A stretch of 22,606 nucleotides of DNA from JBBRYW01 sp038237235. Lineage in GTDB: Bacteria > Actinomycetota > Thermoleophilia > Gaiellales > Gaiellaceae. This document shows, piece after piece, positions 13,822 through 21,208 of this stretch. Numbering within the stretch: the stretch's first letter is position 1; every line of letters begins with the position of its first letter. The notes beneath the pieces were generated by a model that made no database searches, was not told the origin of the DNA, and saw nothing but the letters and a program-made list of their open reading frames with translations. A program made the translations under genes and the position numbers. Where the stretch lies: NCBI GenBank assembly GCA_038237235.1, contig JBBRYW010000040.1, positions 1 to 22,606 of the forward strand, written 5' to 3'.

Positions 13822-16542
13822 GTGTCCGAACGCCGCTCTCACCTCACGCTCATGGGCATCATCCTGGCCGCGCTGGTCGGCGTGGCGCTGCTCGCCGCCC
13901 CCTGGTCACCTCTCTACAAGAAGCCGACGCTCGGGCTCGACCTCCAGGGAGGCCTCGAGGTCGTCCTCCAGGCGAAGCCGCAGAAGAACCAGAAGCTGAC
14001 CCAGTCGGACCTCGACCGCTCGGTCACGATCATCCGGAACCGGATCGACAAGCTCGGGGTCAGCGAGCCCATCGTCAACAAGCAGGGCAAGGACCAGATC
14101 TCGATTCAGCTCGCCGGCGTGTTCGACCAGCAGCGCGCGGCGCAGATCATCGGCAAGACGGCGAAGCTCGAGCTGTACGACCTCGAGACGTCACTCGTCT
14201 CGCCGTCGGTCAGCGGCGGCCTTCGCCCGCAGCCGGTCGCCTCGAGAAGCCTTTTCAACCTCCTCGCACCCGGACAGGCGGCCGCCAAGGGCAAGAGCTC
14301 CGATGCGTACTACCTGTTCAAGCACAAGAAGCTGAAAGCGGGGCCGTCGGGGACGAGAGCGGCACTCCTCAAGCAGTTCCGCGGGAAGGTGCCGAGAGGG
14401 GGAAAGGTCTTCGCCGTTCCGCCGAAGACGGTCGTCATTACCTGCGGCCCCCAGGACGTCGTATGCCCCGGCGTCCAGGAGTCGCCTCCGGCCCGCACCT
14501 ACTACTACCTCTTCAAGTACGAGCCGAATGCAGGCGATCAGTCGGTCCCGCAGATGTCGGGGACCGATCTCAAGCTCTCGGGCACGCGATCCGACATCGA
14601 CACTCAGACGGGCGAGCCGGTTGTCCTGATGCAGTTCACCAAGAAGGGCGGCAAGAAGTTCAAGGACATCACGCGGGCGGAGTACATCCGCGGCCACACA
14701 TCCCAGGTCCCTCAGCACTTCGCGATCGTGCTCGACCGCGACATCAAGTCGTTTCCGCAGATCGACCCGACGAGAAGCGAGCTCGCAGGCGGGATCGGCG
14801 GCGGCAGCGCCCAGATCACGGGCGTCTCACAGAAGGAGGCGAAGGACATCTCCCTCGTGCTGCAGACGGGCGCGCTGCCGATCGACTTCAAGACGAAGGA
14901 GCGAAGCGACGTCTCCGCGACCCTCGGCAAGGACTCCCTCCGCCAGGCCTGGATCGCGGCGATCGCGGGCCTCGTCGTCGTGGCGCTGTTCCTGCTCGTC
15001 CTCTACCGCTTCCTCGGTCTGGTCGCGGTGATCGGGCTCGGCATCTACGCGGCGTTCCTCTATGCGATGGTGCTCCTCTTCGGGGTGACGCTGACCCTGC
15101 CGGGCTTCGCCGGCATGATCCTCACGATCGGCGTCGCGGCCGACGCGAACGTCGTCATCTTCGAGCGCATCAAGGAGGAATCGAGAGCGGGCAAGTCCGT
15201 GCGAGCGGCGATCGCGGCGGGCTACAGCAAGGGCTTCAAGACGATCGTCGACGCGAACGTCGTGACGGCGATCACCGCGCTCGTCCTGTTCGCCGTCGCG
15301 ACGGCGGGCGTCAAGGGGTTCGCCCTGATGCTGCTGATTGGAACCGCGATGTCGATGGTGACCGCGGTGGCCGCGACGCGCGCCATGCTGGGTCTGCTCG
15401 CCGGCTTCCGCTGGTTCGACAGTCCGCGCTTCGTGGGTGCGCACGGCAACCAGACCGCGAAGTGGTTGCAGATCGACTTCATGCGCCGCCGCTATCTCTG
15501 GTTGGCGATCTCCGGCACCGCCGTTGCGATCGGGATCGTCTCCCTCGGGGTGAAGGGCCTGAACCTCGGCATCGACTTCAAGGGCGGAACACAGGTGACC
15601 TTCAAGACGCCGCGGGCGGTCTCGCTCGCCGACGTCCGCGCGCAGGCTCAGCGAATCGGCCAAAAAGGCGACATCATCCAGGGCAGAGGCAGCCGGGCCG
15701 GCAGCGAGAGCTACAAGCAGTTCCAGGTTCGGACGAAGACCCTGACGAACGCGCAGTATGGGGAGTTCAAGTTGGATCTCCAGCAGCGCTTCGAGGCGCG
15801 CTCGTTCGGGCGAAAGACGGTGTCCGAGAGCTTCGGGAAGCAGATCGCGAGGTCGGCGATCTTCGCGGTTCTCTTCTCGCTCCTCCTGATCATCATCTAC
15901 ATCGCACTGCGCTTCCAGTGGAAGTTCGCGCTGCCCGTGATCGTGGCGCTGATCCACGACATCGTGGTCACGGTCGGCGTTTACTCGCTGACCGGCCGGG
16001 AGGTCTCGACGGCCACCGTGGCCGCGGTCTTGACCGTGCTCGGCTACTCGATCTACGACACGATCATCATCTTCGACCGCATCCGCGAGAACATCCCGCT
16101 GATGCGCCGCGCGCCGTTCGCGACGATTGCCAACGTCTCGCTGTGGGAAACGATCAGGCGCTCACTCGCCACGACGCTGATCACCCTGCTGCCGGTCGCC
16201 TCGATCCTTTTCTTCGGCGGCGCGACTCTGAAGGACTTCGCCTTCGCGCTCCTGATCGGGATCGCGTCGGGCGCGTACTCGTCGATCTTCATCGCGGCGC
16301 CGCTGCTGACGGTCTGGAAGGAGCGCGAGCCCGACTACGCGCATCGCATCGGTCAGGAGCCGGAAGGGCGCAAGGGCGGCGCGTCCGCCGTGCTCGAGGA
16401 GGCGACCGAGGCGGCCTCGGCCGAGCCGGCGGTCCTGCCGGAGCTCGTGCCGACGTCCGGCCGTGAGCGCGCGGCGGCCGAGGCGAAGCGCGAGCGGCGC
16501 AGGCAGCGCAGGCGCTCGAGGCCGCATGGCCGAGCGCGGTAG
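13822..16542 (+). CDS. secDF: Fused SecDF protein translocase subunit
   Basis: 906 residues in one unbroken frame from GTG. SecD half: TM1 (about 9-27), the LGLDLQGG motif (37-44), a large extracytoplasmic P1 region to about 370 with an insert of more than 100 residues around 125-250, then five TM segments with the conserved GVAADANVVIFERIKEE motif. SecF half from about 545: TM, GIDFKGGTQVTF (near 583), P4 region, and five TMs containing TVLGYSIYDTIIIFDRIREN. The basic C-terminal tail (about 830-906) ends RRQRRRSRPHGRAR. SecDF uses the proton gradient to pull exported proteins from SecYEG. The order queA-tgt-yajC-secDF supports it. A GGGAAAG element precedes the GTG. Fusion of the two halves is known in Bacillus; it is worth noting here. 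Confidence 0.95.
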   Translation: MSERRSHLTLMGIILAALVGVALLAAPWSPLYKKPTLGLDLQGGLEVVLQAKPQKNQKLTQSDLDRSVTIIRNRIDKLGVSEPIVNKQGKDQISIQLAGVFDQQRAAQIIGKTAKLELYDLETSLVSPSVSGGLRPQPVASRSLFNLLAPGQAAAKGKSSDAYYLFKHKKLKAGPSGTRAALLKQFRGKVPRGGKVFAVPPKTVVITCGPQDVVCPGVQESPPARTYYYLFKYEPNAGDQSVPQMSGTDLKLSGTRSDIDTQTGEPVVLMQFTKKGGKKFKDITRAEYIRGHTSQVPQHFAIVLDRDIKSFPQIDPTRSELAGGIGGGSAQITGVSQKEAKDISLVLQTGALPIDFKTKERSDVSATLGKDSLRQAWIAAIAGLVVVALFLLVLYRFLGLVAVIGLGIYAAFLYAMVLLFGVTLTLPGFAGMILTIGVAADANVVIFERIKEESRAGKSVRAAIAAGYSKGFKTIVDANVVTAITALVLFAVATAGVKGFALMLLIGTAMSMVTAVAATRAMLGLLAGFRWFDSPRFVGAHGNQTAKWLQIDFMRRRYLWLAISGTAVAIGIVSLGVKGLNLGIDFKGGTQVTFKTPRAVSLADVRAQAQRIGQKGDIIQGRGSRAGSESYKQFQVRTKTLTNAQYGEFKLDLQQRFEARSFGRKTVSESFGKQIARSAIFAVLFSLLLIIIYIALRFQWKFALPVIVALIHDIVVTVGVYSLTGREVSTATVAAVLTVLGYSIYDTIIIFDRIRENIPLMRRAPFATIANVSLWETIRRSLATTLITLLPVASILFFGGATLKDFAFALLIGIASGAYSSIFIAAPLLTVWKEREPDYAHRIGQEPEGRKGGASAVLEEATEAASAEPAVLPELVPTSGRERAAAEAKRERRRQRRRSRPHGRAR

Positions 16543-16584
16543 CCCGTGCTCATGCAGGTGATGTCCGCCGGCGCCGACATCTGA

Positions 16585-16926
16585 GTGAGCGTTCTCGGGG
16601 AGATCATCGACCGTCTGGGCGTCGCGACGTTCGGCGTCGTCGTCTTGACGGCCGAGCGCGCCGACCGGCTTGCCGAGGAGATCGCGCGCCGTGGCTCGAT
16701 GACGGCGGTCGAAGCGCGCTCGCTGGTGGACGACGTCACGCTGCGCTGGCGCGGCGGGGCCGCCGACCTCGGAGAGCGCGCGGGCGCGGGATTCCAGGGC
16801 CTTTTGCGTGAGCTTGGACTCGTCACCCGCGAGGAGCTCGATGAGGTCGAGCTCAGGGTAGCCCAGCTCGAGCACCGCCTGCGCCTGGTCGAGCGCGCGC
16901 CGGAGCGACCCTCGACGGTTCCATAG
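16585..16926 (+). CDS. Small helical coiled-coil protein, phasin-like in character
   Basis: 113 residues from GTG. The sequence is helical with a possible coiled coil in the second half (REELDEVELRVAQLEHRLRLVE, about 84-105). The pattern LGVATFGVVVLTAERADRLAEEI with a following RRGSMTAVEARSLVDD resembles the helical regions of small phasin/PHA-granule-associated-like proteins, but no motif proves it. The gene lies 42 nt after secDF and 25 nt before the UbiB-family gene, so it may be co-transcribed with either. No signal peptide or membrane segment is present. Function unknown. Confidence 0.62.
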   Translation: MSVLGEIIDRLGVATFGVVVLTAERADRLAEEIARRGSMTAVEARSLVDDVTLRWRGGAADLGERAGAGFQGLLRELGLVTREELDEVELRVAQLEHRLRLVERAPERPSTVP

Positions 16927-16951
16927 CGCGTGTCAGACTGAGCGCATCGCT

Positions 16952-18640
16952 ATGAGCTCGCGGCCCTCAACGCGGAACCTCGGCCGTGTCTCCGAGATCG
17001 CCCAGGTCGCCGTCCGGCACGGTTTCGGCTACTTCTTCAGGCGGCATAAGCTCGACGATCTCATCCCGTCGAACGGAAAGGTCTCGCCACAGGTGGCGGC
17101 CGAGGCCGCCCATCCCTCGGCGCGCGGCCGGCACCTGCGCGAGATGCTCGATGAGCTCGGCCCGACGTTCGTCAAGTTCGGCCAGCTGCTCTCGATGCGG
17201 CCCGACATCGTCCCGCCGGACATCATCATCGAGCTGCGTGGGTTGCAGGACGACGTGCGGCCGTTCCCGTTCGACCAGGCGCGAAGCGTGATCGAGGCGC
17301 AGCTCGGTCAGCCGCTCGAGCGGCTCTACCTGGAGTTCGAGGAGCAGCCGATGGCGGCAGCGTCGATTGGCCAGGTCCACCGCGCCGTGCTGCCGAACGG
17401 CCAGCCGGTCGTCGTCAAGGTGCAGCGCCCCGACGCTCCGCGCCAGATCGAGGCCGACCTGGCGCTGATGCACCAGGCCGCCCGCATCGCCAAGGAGCGA
17501 ATCCGCGCGCTCGACTTCATCGACATGCACGCGCTCGTGGACGAGTTCGCCCGCTCGATTCGCCAGGAGCTCGACTACCGATCCGAGGGACGGAACGCGG
17601 AGAACTTCAGGCGAGGCTTCGCCGGCCGGCCGCGTGTCCACGTGCCGAAGGTCTACTGGAGCTACACACGTGCGCAGGTGCTCACGCTCGAGTTTCTCGA
17701 GGGCATCCAGGTCGCGGATCTCGAGCGGCACGGCTTCTCGCTGCAGGAGCGGCGCCGGATCGCCCACCTGATGACGGATGCGTGGATGACGATGATCTTC
17801 AAGAACGGCTTCTTCCACGGCGACCCGCATCCCGCGAATGTGCTCGTGCTGCCGTCGCGGGACGAGATCGGCCTCGTCGACTTCGGCCTTGCCGGCAAGC
17901 TGACCGACGACGACATGTCCGGCCTGACGCGGCTCTTCGTCGACGCCGTCAACGAGAACGTCGACTCGCTGCCCCGGCACCTCGCCGACCTCGGCGTTCG
18001 CTACCCGAAGGAGCGCGAGGAGCAGTTCGTCGCCGAGCTGCGCGAGCTCTTCTACCGCTACTACGGGGCGAGCCTCGCCGAGATCGACCCGATCCAGGTG
18101 ATCCGGGAGGGCTTCGCCCTCATCTACTCGATCAACCTGCGCCTGCCGACGCGCTTCCTCCTGCTCGACCGCGCGATCGCGACGCTCGGCTCGGTCGGGG
18201 TCGAGCTCTACCCCGACTTCAACGTCTTCGAGGTCGCAAAGCCATACGCCCGCGACATGCTGATCGGCCGCTACACGCCGCGCCGGCTTCTCTCGCGCAC
18301 CCGGCGCGAGGCGGTGAAGCTGAGCCAGATCGCGCTCGAGACGCCCTACCAGGTGCACGACTTCCTGAACGAGATCCGCGACGGTCAGATCGAGGTGGGC
18401 TTCGTCCACAAGGGGCTGGACGAGTTCATGCAGAAAATGGACGTCGCGATCAACCGCCTCGTGATAGCGCTCGTCGTCGTGGGGGGCCTGATCGCCTTCA
18501 GCCTGATCGGGATCTTCGCGACGTCGGGGCCGCATCTGCTCGGACTGCACGTGCTCTCCCTGCTCGGGCTTGCACTGTCCGGCGTGCTCGGAGTGTGGCT
18601 GCTCCTCGGGGTGGTGCGCTCGGGGCGGCTACGGCGATGA
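16952..18640 (+). CDS. ABC1/UbiB-family atypical kinase-like membrane protein
   Basis: 562 residues. UbiB (AarF/ADCK) family hallmarks are all visible: the KxGQ motif in PTFVKFGQLLSMRPDIVP (71-88, Lys75 and Gln78), the Ala-rich loop replacing the kinase Gly loop (AAASIGQVHRA, 135-145), Lys156 (VVVKVQRP), the catalytic loop HGDPHPAN (near 288) and the metal-binding VDFGLAGK (near 309). Two membrane helices lie at about 503-556 and the C-terminus is basic. Members act as ATPases supporting quinone (isoprenoid lipid) synthesis or lipid handling; the substrate here is unknown. The C-terminal TM pair fits membrane-anchored homologues. ATG 16952 is chosen because it gives the full N-terminus; there is no strong Shine-Dalgarno. 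Confidence 0.92.
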   Translation: MSSRPSTRNLGRVSEIAQVAVRHGFGYFFRRHKLDDLIPSNGKVSPQVAAEAAHPSARGRHLREMLDELGPTFVKFGQLLSMRPDIVPPDIIIELRGLQDDVRPFPFDQARSVIEAQLGQPLERLYLEFEEQPMAAASIGQVHRAVLPNGQPVVVKVQRPDAPRQIEADLALMHQAARIAKERIRALDFIDMHALVDEFARSIRQELDYRSEGRNAENFRRGFAGRPRVHVPKVYWSYTRAQVLTLEFLEGIQVADLERHGFSLQERRRIAHLMTDAWMTMIFKNGFFHGDPHPANVLVLPSRDEIGLVDFGLAGKLTDDDMSGLTRLFVDAVNENVDSLPRHLADLGVRYPKEREEQFVAELRELFYRYYGASLAEIDPIQVIREGFALIYSINLRLPTRFLLLDRAIATLGSVGVELYPDFNVFEVAKPYARDMLIGRYTPRRLLSRTRREAVKLSQIALETPYQVHDFLNEIRDGQIEVGFVHKGLDEFMQKMDVAINRLVIALVVVGGLIAFSLIGIFATSGPHLLGLHVLSLLGLALSGVLGVWLLLGVVRSGRLRR

Positions 18641-18723
18641 GGATTGAGCCAGGGCGAAGGGATGCGCGCGCGCCGCGCTGCGATCTGTAGAAGCTTCGGC
18701 ACAAAGACGGCCCAAAGGACACC

Positions 18724-18753
18724 TTGTTGAGTGCGGCGGATCGCCGCTAGCGT
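18724..18753 (+). promoter_or_regulatory. Promoter with spacer palindrome for the orphan response regulator
   Basis: TTGTTG (18724-18729) and TAGCGT (18748-18753) are 18 nt apart. The -10 ends 7 nt before the ATG at 18761. The spacer contains the inverted repeat GCGGCG-GAT-CGCCGC (18733-18747), which abuts the -10 and could be an operator. Function is inferred. Confidence 0.5.
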
Positions 18754-18760
18754 GACCGGC

Positions 18761-19459
18761 ATGTCGACCGCACTCCTCGTGGCCGAGCCCGAGCCGACGA
18801 CACTCGGCTTCCTCGAGCGTCACCTGCGGGACGACGGGTTCAGGGTCGTTGGAGCGACGGCCGGCTGCGAGGCGCTCGATCTGGCGGAGCGGGAGCAGCC
18901 GAACCTTGTTTTGCTGGATACCGCTCTCCCGGACGAGTCCGGGCTCGACCTCTGCCGCCGGCTCCGCCAGGGCGAGCCGGGCCGCTCCTGGAATCGCGAC
19001 GTGCCCGTGATCCTGCTCGGGCCGACCGAGTCGGACGCAGTCGACCGCGTTCGGGGGTTCGCGCGAGGCGCGGATGACTACGTTGCGAAACCGTTCCTGT
19101 ACGACGAGCTGGTCGCGCGCATCCGCGCAGTGCTTCGACGAGCGACACCGGTCCTGCCCGAGCAGCTCTTCGCCGGGGAAATCGTCGTCGATCGCGCCAG
19201 CCGGCGTGTGACTGTCGCCGGGCAGCGGGTCACGCTCGCCGGAAAGGAATACGAGCTCCTGCTCAAGCTCGCGAGCGAGCCGACACGGGTGTTCACGAAG
19301 GACGAGCTGCTGCGGGAGGTCTGGGGGTTTCGGTCGCTCGGCCGCACGCGAACGCTCGACTCGCACGCATCCCGCCTGCGCCGGAAGCTGGCGCGGCTAG
19401 GCAGCGCCGACTACGTCGTCAACGAGTGGGGGGTGGGCTACCGGCTGGTCGGGGACTGA
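18761..19459 (+). CDS. Orphan OmpR-family response regulator with atypical receiver
   Basis: 232 residues from ATG 18761. The receiver (about 3-125) retains the phospho-acceptor Asp53 (LVLLDTALPDESG) and Lys110 (VAKPF). The acidic pocket that normally reads E/D-D appears as Glu9-Pro10-Glu11 (LLVAEPEP), and the Thr/Ser switch segment reads LLGPTES (85-91) with one extra residue, so the usual Thr is displaced or missing. The winged-helix domain (about 138-230) is complete: AGKEYELLLKL, FTKDELLREVWGF, RTLDSHASRLRRKL, GVGYRLV. No kinase gene is adjacent. This could be a weakly phosphorylated or phosphorylation-independent regulator; DNA binding itself should be intact. Its target genes are unknown. 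Confidence 0.88.
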   Translation: MSTALLVAEPEPTTLGFLERHLRDDGFRVVGATAGCEALDLAEREQPNLVLLDTALPDESGLDLCRRLRQGEPGRSWNRDVPVILLGPTESDAVDRVRGFARGADDYVAKPFLYDELVARIRAVLRRATPVLPEQLFAGEIVVDRASRRVTVAGQRVTLAGKEYELLLKLASEPTRVFTKDELLREVWGFRSLGRTRTLDSHASRLRRKLARLGSADYVVNEWGVGYRLVGD

Positions 19460-19582
19460 GGAGAGCCGCGTTGTGGGCCGCGGACAACGGACGAACGGGT
19501 GCTCTCTCGCCGCCGCTTCTGCGCGCGCCTGAAAGCTCGGCTCGAGCATGCCGGGCCTACGACTCGAGGCTCGTGACTCCCG

Positions 19583-20356
19583 CTACCTTTCCGCGGAGAG
19601 CAGCTCATCATCGAGCAGCCGGCGCACGCGCTGCCAGGCGTCGCCGGCGGCCTCTTCGTCGAAAGTGTCGCGCGCGTCACAGAAGAAGCCGTGCGTGCGG
19701 CCGGGGTATACGACGACCTCGTGCCGTCCGCCGGCGGCGCGTAGTGCCCCGATGATCTGTTCACGATCAGCGTTGGGCACGGCGTGATCGTGGTCGCCGG
19801 CGAAGAAGAGCAGACGCCCGTCATGAGCGGCGATACCCGGAGTCAGGGCCAACGTCGGCTCGGGCCGGCTGAGGGCGATCTCGCCATTCGCGATCCAGCC
19901 GCCGTAGAAGACGGCTGTCGCCGCGAGATCGAGCTGGGTGGCGGCGAGATAGGCGATGTGGCCGCCGAGGCTGAAGCCGAGCATCCCGATCTTGTTGGCG
20001 TTGTGCTCGTCCTTGAGGTGCTTCATAGCTGCGGCGACGTCGTGTAGCACTTCGTCGCGCTGGAGATCGTTCATGCCGAGCTCTAAGCCCTTTCTCCGCC
20101 CCTCTTCGTCGTAGGCGAGCTCGACGCCCGGCGCGACACGGTGGTAGAAGTCGGGCGCGATCGCGACGTAGCCGAGCCGCGCCACGCGCTCTGTGATGTC
20201 GCGGATGTGGGCCGTGACCCCGAAGATCTCCATGGCGACGACGACGCCAGAGAAAGGGCCGCCCTCCTTGGGCCGCACGACGTAGGCGCCCATGCTCGAC
20301 AGCCCTCCGTCGTCAAGTACCTCGATGTCGACGTTGTCGCGGATCAGCTCCTCCAT
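19583..20356 (-). CDS. Dienelactone hydrolase-family alpha/beta hydrolase
   Basis: 257 residues from ATG 20356. It follows the DLH fold: MEIFG (42-46, Glu43, as in the enzyme's EIFG segment), PDFYHR (68-73), the nucleophile elbow GFSLGG with Ser129, a likely Asp190 in FAGDHDHAVP, and His222 in GRTHGFF. Classical DLH has Cys as nucleophile; here Ser replaces it, so esterase-like activity is more likely than muconolactone chemistry. The start is set by GGAGGGG a few bases upstream and by coupling: the SDR stop TGA (20358-20360) ends one base before the ATG. Length is typical. Both genes are probably transcribed from the promoter at 21141-21208. Substrate unknown. Confidence 0.85.
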   Translation of the reverse strand: MEELIRDNVDIEVLDDGGLSSMGAYVVRPKEGGPFSGVVVAMEIFGVTAHIRDITERVARLGYVAIAPDFYHRVAPGVELAYDEEGRRKGLELGMNDLQRDEVLHDVAAAMKHLKDEHNANKIGMLGFSLGGHIAYLAATQLDLAATAVFYGGWIANGEIALSRPEPTLALTPGIAAHDGRLLFFAGDHDHAVPNADREQIIGALRAAGGRHEVVVYPGRTHGFFCDARDTFDEEAAGDAWQRVRRLLDDELLSAER

Positions 20357-20357
20357 C

Positions 20358-21140
20358 TCACCCCTCCTGCTCCGTCGAGCGCACAAGGAGCTCGTTGACC
20401 GCGACCCGCCGGGGGCGGGTGACGATGTACGCGACCGCGTCAGCGATGTCGTCGGCCTGCAACAGCTCGAACGTCGCGTGGCGCTCCTTGATCCCGAGAA
20501 GGATCGCAGGGCGGTTGTGGCCGGCCAGCTCCGTGTCGACGGCGCCCGGCTCGATCAGTGAAACGCGCAGGTGGCGGCCGGTCACCTCTTGGCGCAGCGC
20601 CTCGCTGAAGGCGCCGACGGCGTGTTTCGTTGCGTTGTAGACGCCGCTGCCGCGGCGGGCGACGCGCCCCGGCGACCGAGCTGATGTTGACGAGGTCGGC
20701 CACGCACCGCGGCCTGTCCTCGGCCGCGCGCAGCAGATGCGGGAGCGCGGCGTGTGAGCAGTAGAGAAGCCCGAGCACGTTTACCGTGACCATACGCTGC
20801 CACTCCTCGAGCGGCGCGTCGACGATCGGACCGAGCAGCATGAGCCCAGCGCTGTTGACGAGCGTGTCGAGCCGACCGAGCTCGGCGACGGTACGTTCGA
20901 CTGCCGCGCGCGCCTGCTCTTCGTCGCTGATGTCGGCAGCAACCGTGATGGCTGTGCCTCTCTGCTGATCGCCTCGGCCAGGTTGTCCAGCCGATCGGCG
21001 CGACGAGCGACGAGCGCGACCGCGGCGCCTCGTCCGGCGAGGCCGCGTGCCGTGGCTTCGCCGATGCCGCTCGAGGCGCCGGTAATCAGCACTACCGTCC
21101 CCTCAAGCGTTTGTCTAATCGAGTTCGACACCTGCGGCAT
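20358..21140 (-). pseudogene. Short-chain dehydrogenase/reductase (SDR) gene with two compensating frame breaks
   Basis: Read in three pieces, the gene gives a normal classical SDR of about 255 residues. Piece 1 (from ATG 21140): GTVVLITGASSGIGEATARGLAG, the NAD(P)-binding TGxxxGxG motif, with VARRADRL after it (Arg suggests NADP). Near 20955-20970 the frame changes; piece 2 has ITVAADIS, LGRLDTLVNSAGLMLLGPI and LVNISSVAG (catalytic Ser). Near 20667-20670 (a run of four C) it changes back; piece 3 has VYNATKHAVGAFSEAL (catalytic Tyr and Lys) and IEPGAVDTEL. Fold and catalytic residues are all there, and the two shifts cancel. It may be a recent pseudogene or an assembly indel artefact. It is divergent from the MmyB regulator and coupled to the hydrolase gene. 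Confidence 0.78.
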
Positions 21141-21147
21141 CGGGGCT

Positions 21148-21153
21148 ACTGTA
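21148..21153 (-). promoter_or_regulatory. -10 box TACAGT for the SDR/hydrolase pair
   Basis: On the minus strand TACAGT ends 7 nt before the ATG at 21140, leaderless-type. Counting 17 nt further upstream places the -35 region within the left arm of the palindrome, so an operator-bound regulator would block it. Confidence 0.45.
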
Positions 21154-21165
21154 CAGCGCGCATAA

Positions 21166-21207
21166 CTGGTATCACGGTCCCGGTGATACTGGTAAAAGAA
21201 CTACCAG
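21166..21207. promoter_or_regulatory. Two inverted repeats, candidate operator of the MmyB regulator
   Basis: IR1 is GTATCAC (21169-21175), 7 nt, GTGATAC (21183-21189). IR2 is CTGGTA (21189-21194), 7 nt, TACCAG (21202-21207). CTGGTA also occurs directly at 21166-21171. Both palindromes have 7-nt spacers and lie between the divergent starts at 21140 and 21209, the expected place for an autoregulatory operator. That the MmyB protein binds here is inference. Confidence 0.6.
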
Positions 21208-21208
21208 C

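Noticed and set aside
13752..16466. A second long open frame overlapping secDF in another frame
   Set aside because: It is rich in Arg, Gly, Pro and Ala with no domain, and lies over the clear SecDF frame; a high-GC shadow.
16560..16581. GATGTC/GACATC inverted repeat after secDF as a terminator
   Set aside because: Only 6 outer pairs with mismatches inside and no U-rich tail; it also lies next to the following gene's start. Too weak to call.
16967..18550. Antisense open frame of about 527 codons opposite the UbiB-family gene
   Set aside because: It mirrors the codon pattern of the true gene and shows no motif or start signal.
19460..19582. CTCGAG repeats in the gap between the convergent regulator and hydrolase genes as a terminator
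   Set aside because: The 6-bp self-complementary sites do not extend into a stable stem.
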